Below, piece by piece: positions 21,701-26,254 of a stretch of DNA of 26,254 nt. The position numbers and the translations under genes were made by a program. The first letter of the stretch is position 1. The number at the start of each line of letters is the position of its first letter. Source of the DNA: Catenaria anguillulae PL171 (lineage: Eukaryota > Blastocladiomycota > Blastocladiomycetes > Blastocladiales > Catenariaceae); NCBI GenBank assembly GCA_002102555.1, contig MCFL01000323.1:1-26254 (forward strand), read 5' to 3'. A model generated the notes under the pieces. That model had not been told where the DNA came from and did not search any database. It was given only the letters and a program-made list of their open reading frames with translations.

Positions 21701-24700
21701 ATTGAATCACCCAAGGCCGTGGCATTGCCATCAGCGACACTCACGTCACCGGAAATGGCGGACGTGCCAGCAAAACCGATATCGGAAGACGAACTGGACT
21801 CGCCTTCTTCCAGGTGGTCCTTGCGCGCTTCGATCGGTCTCAACTTGTGTGTGCTCGATCACAGTGTGCTCAAAGGACTCGGTGGCGACTACAGGTCATC
21901 AAGTAAGAATCGAAAATGGAAAATGTGAGAGGAGGGAAACTTGAGGTCAATTGAGAGAAGGGTGTACCCTGAATCGTGTGCTCAACTTGCGCCGCTTCCT
22001 GGGGGAGATGAGCGCAATCGACGTCATCTGCTTGGACCAAGGCATGCTCCTCAACCTGGAGCACGGCTGTTGATTATGAGGCGAGATGTGAGTGATGGGC
22101 ACTATGAACTTGTGCGAACGGGGCAAAAGACTGTGTCCCAACGAACCATGGCCGTTGTCAGCCTCAGAGCTCGACTGCGAATCACTTGAGGCAACGATGG
22201 CGGGGGCCACGTCCAAATCGGCGGCGGCAACCACAGTCACGGCATGGACGGATTCGATGGCCAAGGTCTGATGCGGTTGAGTGATTTCCTCTTCTTGAAC
22301 GGCGTGAACTGATGTCTCCTCGGCTTGAGCAATTGTTGATAGGGCCGTAGAAACTGTAAGCCATGCTACCATTGGATGAGAATGACAGACGGCGGCGAGA
22401 AGGATGACAAGGAAGCATACCTTCGATGACTTGCACACAATCGCCTACCTCCTGCGAATCGTGGCTGGTTGCAGGGACATGGCTAGCGCCAACAATGTCG
22501 ACAGTGCTCGTCGCATCCGATTCGCGTTCAACTTGGACAAGGGACGAAATGGATTCGACGCTATGCGATTCAAGTTGCTCGGCAGTGTTCACGTCAGACA
22601 GACGATGGTGGCCTCTTCGACGACGATTTCTGAATAAAGGGTCGAGGTGGAGATTGTGGCAGAGGCAGGAACTGCATTTACAAAAAAGGGGGTCAATAAT
22701 AAGCGTGTTAAACAGGTGACGATACCTCGAAAACCCATACCTTCAGATACGAGCTCGGTTTCCAATTCATCGTCACCACTGCTAACAGCGGATGTCGCGA
22801 TTCCAACGGCCGCGACCGCTACACCCAATGTAGTTGTTGCACCGCCGGCAATGGAAGATGACGATTCGTGCTCCGCCAACACGACTTGCTCGGTAACCAC
22901 CGTGACTTCCTGCGCAACAATCTCAAGGGCGGCCACCTTTTGCACCGATACCTCCTGTTCTGCCGGCTCTTGGGCCGAAACCTCTTGGACGGCGTCATCT
23001 TGCACAAGGATCTCCTCAGCGGCCTCGTATTGGATGCACTCAGTCGTCACGGCCTCAACGTCTTGTGAGTGATGGACATCTTGAACAACAACTGCGTGGC
23101 CTGCTTCATTGTCGGAGGCGGCACTGGCATCGGCAACAGCAATGGCGGGAGCCTCGGCGCGAGATGTAGTGGTGGTAATGGCAGGGGTGGAGGAGTGGGC
23201 CTCGTTGAGCTCCTGTTGGTCAATTTCAGCCGTGATAGCTGCAACTTGACATGCCTCATGCGACCCGTGCTCCGCAGCGATGGACAATGAGATGGATTCC
23301 GCGTGCACGTCTGAAAGAAGCAAATGACCTCTTGCGTGAGGATTGAGAAATTCGTGGACGAAAGAGAAAACATACCCAGTTGGACAGGTCTTGCACAACT
23401 TCTTGACCCAACGACTAAATCATCAATGTTGCCCTCTACAGACTGGACAAGCGCAGTTTCTTGCTGGAGAGTTGCAGCAGCATCGCCTACGCAAGAGACA
23501 AACATGAAACGAAGTCAGTATTTATCCAGGATACTGCACGAAATCAAGCAGCCATACTGGACCAGAAACTGATTCGTTGCAAACCTCGACGTCATTGGAC
23601 GACGTCGACGCAACAGCGGCTGCAATACCAGCACCCACGACAGAGCCAGTGACGCCTGCACCATCATCCAAGGACGAATCGTGAACCCCAACATCGGACT
23701 CGGTCACCAGTTCGGTGACGGCCACTTCCACATGGGACTCGACCTGGACGATCGTGCTTGCTTCGAGATGCGCTTCAACGTTGGTCTCAACTTGGACTTG
23801 AGAGGATTCTGATTGGCTGCTCGTGGCGGCAATCGCCTGCTCGGATTCAACGACTTTTTGGAGATCTTGAATGAATCAACTTGAGATTCGGTTTGTTGCT
23901 CGTGGGGCGCGTCGTGTTCTTGAGCTTGGATGGTCGACGTGGAGCAAGCGACAAGTGCAGAATCGTCAGAGGCAGGCGCTTCGTTGGTCAACACAACCTT
24001 TCGGGAGCGACAATTTCCTCATTGACAATCAAAGTGTCGGCCTCAGGGTATATCTCCAGGCGGCCGTGGCATCGGAAACAAGCTCGGTCTCGTGCGCTTC
24101 GGCAATAGCGATGTGCGAGGAAGCCGAGTGGCAGATGTCATCTGCCTGCGCGGCGACGACACCGTCGACGTTGTGCACAAGCCCATCCACAGCGCCAACG
24201 GAAACGGCCACCTCGGTCGAGGCATGGCCATCAAACTCGCTGACCTGGGTGGCGACGGCGGGCTCGGTGTGAATCGAGCACTCGACTTGTGTGGTGGTGC
24301 AATCGGTGGCTTGGGAATCGTAAGCAGCAATTTGCTCCGAGACGTAACTTGAGCTTGCTCCGTTTCGACTTGAAGGGAATCCTGGATGAGCACATGCTCA
24401 GAGACGACGGAGACGGTGAAACCTCCTCCTGAGACTCTGTAGACACGGCGCTTTCAATCGACAATGACTCGGGCATTTCGTGATCGTGGTCCTCAAGGGC
24501 CACATCGCTCTGCTCGCTCACCGCCACAGCAACGCTCTGAACAAGGTCACTCTGCTCGACGGAGACTTGGGCCAGGGCGTGGGACTCGGAAACAATGGCA
24601 GCCTGCTCTTGCGACTCGAAGGTAACTGCAGCGTCTTGCTGTTGAGCGACAACTTCGGACGATCCGTGGGCCAGCTCTTGGGTCGGTGACGTAGTAGTGG

Positions 24701-26254
24701 TTGCATATCCTCCATCGAGGCGTGCACCTCGGCCGCCGATTCAGCAACGTCAATAGCAACAGCTTGAGCTGAATGTTGCAACTCGACCTCTTGTTCAGCC
24801 ACCTGAACTGGTGCCGATTCCTCGGACGTGGCCACATCGGCCGCTTGCTCTTGAAACGGGTGAACGACCGTTTCGGATGCAACGTGATCAAGAACGACAC
24901 TGGATTCCTCTGCGTCGACATTGAACGTTTCGAGGACTTGTGTTTGTTCTTGCACGTTGAGTTCAGCCACAAGAACGCTCTCCGCCGCGGAAACGGCGTC
25001 GTGTTCGGCGTTAGCAACAAGCGTGGACGACTCTTGGACAATTTGGGACGTGGTGATAAGCTCGCCCGCTTGGTTGCAGACCTCGGCTGTTTGGGACAGC
25101 GACGTGGTGATGGTCGATGAGTTGGCGAGTTCGAGTGTTTGATCTTGCAGACCACCTCCTCGGTCACAACCTGAACCTCTTGCGACACCCCTTGAATCTC
25201 CCGCGGATGACAGAAATCACTTCAGACGAGCCCTGGACAACAGCATCGGCACCGTCAATGCTAACGGTTTGCAGGCGGCGATGATGGTGACTTGATCGTC
25301 GGCAACGTCCAAGCCGGATGTCTGGATGTTTGAAGAATGGGTGCCTCCTCGGCAACGGCAACAGAAGACGGCGGCAAGACCTGGGCTTCCTCGCTAGCGC
25401 CGTCTAACGAGAGCGGAACAACGTCCACAACAATGGCCGGCTCGGTTATGAAGCCCACACTTGGACTCTGCTCCACTTCGATTTGAGAAACAGCGACGCG
25501 ATCTGCTACCTCGATGGATTGATCCTGCATGGTTGCGGTGGGCCTTTCTTGCTCGATGAGAGTGTGGTGAACTTCGGCTTCGACAATGGAAACGGTCGCG
25601 GACGAGGTAACAACCACCTCTTGCGATTGGGCCACGTCAACGTGAGCCTCCACATGCTCGAGGGAGACAGATGAAGTGCTGGCCATGACAACGTGCTCTT
25701 CCTCGGCGCGGATGTGCTCTTGAGCTTGACTGGTCGCCTCCTCGGTCAGCGACTCGGCCGTGGCAGTTCTAGATGCCTGCTCCATACATGTCTCCCGCTC
25801 CACGACAACATCGTCCTCAAGGACGGACTCGTCATGCGACACGGGCTCTGGGACGGCAGCCTGAGGCTCGCTCTTGTCGATGGTAGTGAGGATGCGGTCT
25901 CAACGGAGATGGAAATGAGTCAGACACGACGACTTGCTCCTGCTCGGCGAATTGCTCGTCTTGGGTTTGAGCGACAACTGCAGACGCGAGAGTAATCGCG
26001 TCGTTCGGCTCGTGGCTGCCGAGAACATCGCACTCCCCCTCGTTGGTTACAGTTTGAACGTGCACTTGCTCACCGTGACAACACTGGCCTCCTTCGCGAC
26101 GGCCTGCGACTCGACAACGACGACTCGAGTGATTCTTCGGTGGTCAAAGCGACTTGCTCATTTTCGGAACCATCTCGCGTTGAGCTTGGACAGGCTCTTC
26201 GGAGGAGAAGACAATGGAGCCACTCGGCTCGTGCTCGCGCTCGGTGCCGCAGAG
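15788..26254 (-). CDS. Giant modular acidic repeat protein, 5' end cut by window edge
   Basis: I recognise no family. The final exon is 15788-16576 and ends with a basic tail (KRKSGFFQRMFGSK). It joins the large exon 16668-19477 over a phase-0 intron (16577-16667). Upstream are exons 19547-19984, 20061-20291, 20370-20603, 20678-20905, 20974-21207, 21289-21582, 21648-21888, 21968-22066, 22147-22353, 22421-22671, 22741-23310, 23376-23486 and 23563 to the window edge. These are separated by 13 introns of 65-81 bases, all phase 1. Internal exon lengths are multiples of 3 except 241 (one extra base) and 251 (one missing). The product is rich in Val, Glu, Ala, Ser, Thr and Gln. Many exons repeat an acidic stretch, a Ser run, a Gly/Ala hydrophobic core and an acidic end (VAEG, STDG, VSEG). 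The 16668-19477 exon adds two related globular domains and then a Val-Glu-Ala repeat region. The part above 23.8 kb changes frame at least ten times. No signal peptide is visible because the start is missing. Confidence 0.75.
16577..16667 (-). other. Phase-0 intron before the last exon of the giant gene
   Basis: On the - strand, GTACGC at 16667 and TTTCCAG ending at 16577 bound 91 bases containing an in-frame stop. Removing it joins a Ser-rich end (ITTSSSH) to a Thr-rich start (TENTTTTTT) in frame. It is the only phase-0 intron in a gene whose other thirteen introns are all phase 1. Confidence 0.85.
17076..17112. repeat. 15-bp tandem repeat in the giant gene
   Basis: The unit ctcaacgacaacggc is present about 2.5 times. 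On the - strand it encodes a repeated EAVVV unit inside the Val-Glu-Ala region, which shows recent slippage-type growth there. Confidence 0.8.
17720..18330 (-). other. Second copy of a duplicated globular domain (giant gene)
   Basis: About 200 aa have normal globular composition (Trp, Tyr, His, Leu, Arg), unlike the surrounding acidic repeats. It ends LIRDAILILSQDGKWTLYSL and then QWEAFMLHRFGRVLSLLPEP. The last 65 residues align with the end of the first copy. I do not recognise the fold; it looks mainly helical. Confidence 0.65.
18445..18960 (-). other. First copy of a duplicated globular domain (giant gene)
   Basis: About 170 aa begin near AEQAEVFLRMTVTTWIQAV and end FLRHAIMIRRADGAMELFSL and then QWQEYRAFCMTNFGAVVSMLPQ. 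It matches the second copy in the order RHAI/RDAI, xDGxxxLxSL, AQWQ/AQWE and FGxVxSLLP. It probably arose by tandem duplication within one exon. Confidence 0.65.

Overview
The window looks like nuclear DNA of a zoosporic (flagellate) fungus or a close relative. The signs are genes split by short introns of about 65-90 bases with GTACG/GTATG donors and CAG/TAG acceptors, a fungal-type GATA zinc finger factor, and a CatSper-type ion channel, a family tied to flagellated cells and reported from Blastocladiomycota. The species cannot be named from the sequence. No prokaryotic operon, CRISPR array, tRNA or rRNA was seen.

Layout: 1-4084 holds no convincing gene, but carries a CCAAT-containing tandem repeat, a G14 run, a C13 run and the first copy of a small inverted-repeat transposon (MITE). 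A GATA factor runs on + from 4085 to 7077 and meets, tail to tail, a small secreted protein on - (7528-8271) that begins with an LPMO-like N-terminal His and ends in a long Lys/Gly/Ala tail. The second MITE copy is at 9034-9341. About 1.3 kb without a gene follows. A CatSper-like six-segment channel lies on - (10679-12294, five exons resolved here) and shares a short divergent promoter region with a DUF4804-like protein on + (12642-13997). A His-rich ZIP zinc transporter of the ZIP7 type follows on + (14160-15502), interrupted by one apparent single-base frameshift.

The last 10.5 kb (15788 to the window end) is one very large gene on -, cut by the right edge. It encodes an acidic Val/Glu/Ala/Ser/Thr-rich modular protein. 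Thirteen consecutive introns are all phase 1, so nearly every internal exon is a phase 1-1 cassette; many are 228-240 nt and repeat the same layout (acidic strand, Ser run, Gly/Ala-rich hydrophobic core, acidic end at the exon border). Near the C-terminal side there is a tandem pair of about 170-200 aa globular domains that I do not recognise. This gene is the best candidate here for something undescribed. Its 5' part (23.8-26.25 kb) is broken by at least ten frame changes, which reflect either assembly error near a contig end or decay.

The genes do not form an obvious pathway. The channel and the zinc transporter could both serve ion handling in motile cells, but nothing in the sequence ties them together beyond proximity.
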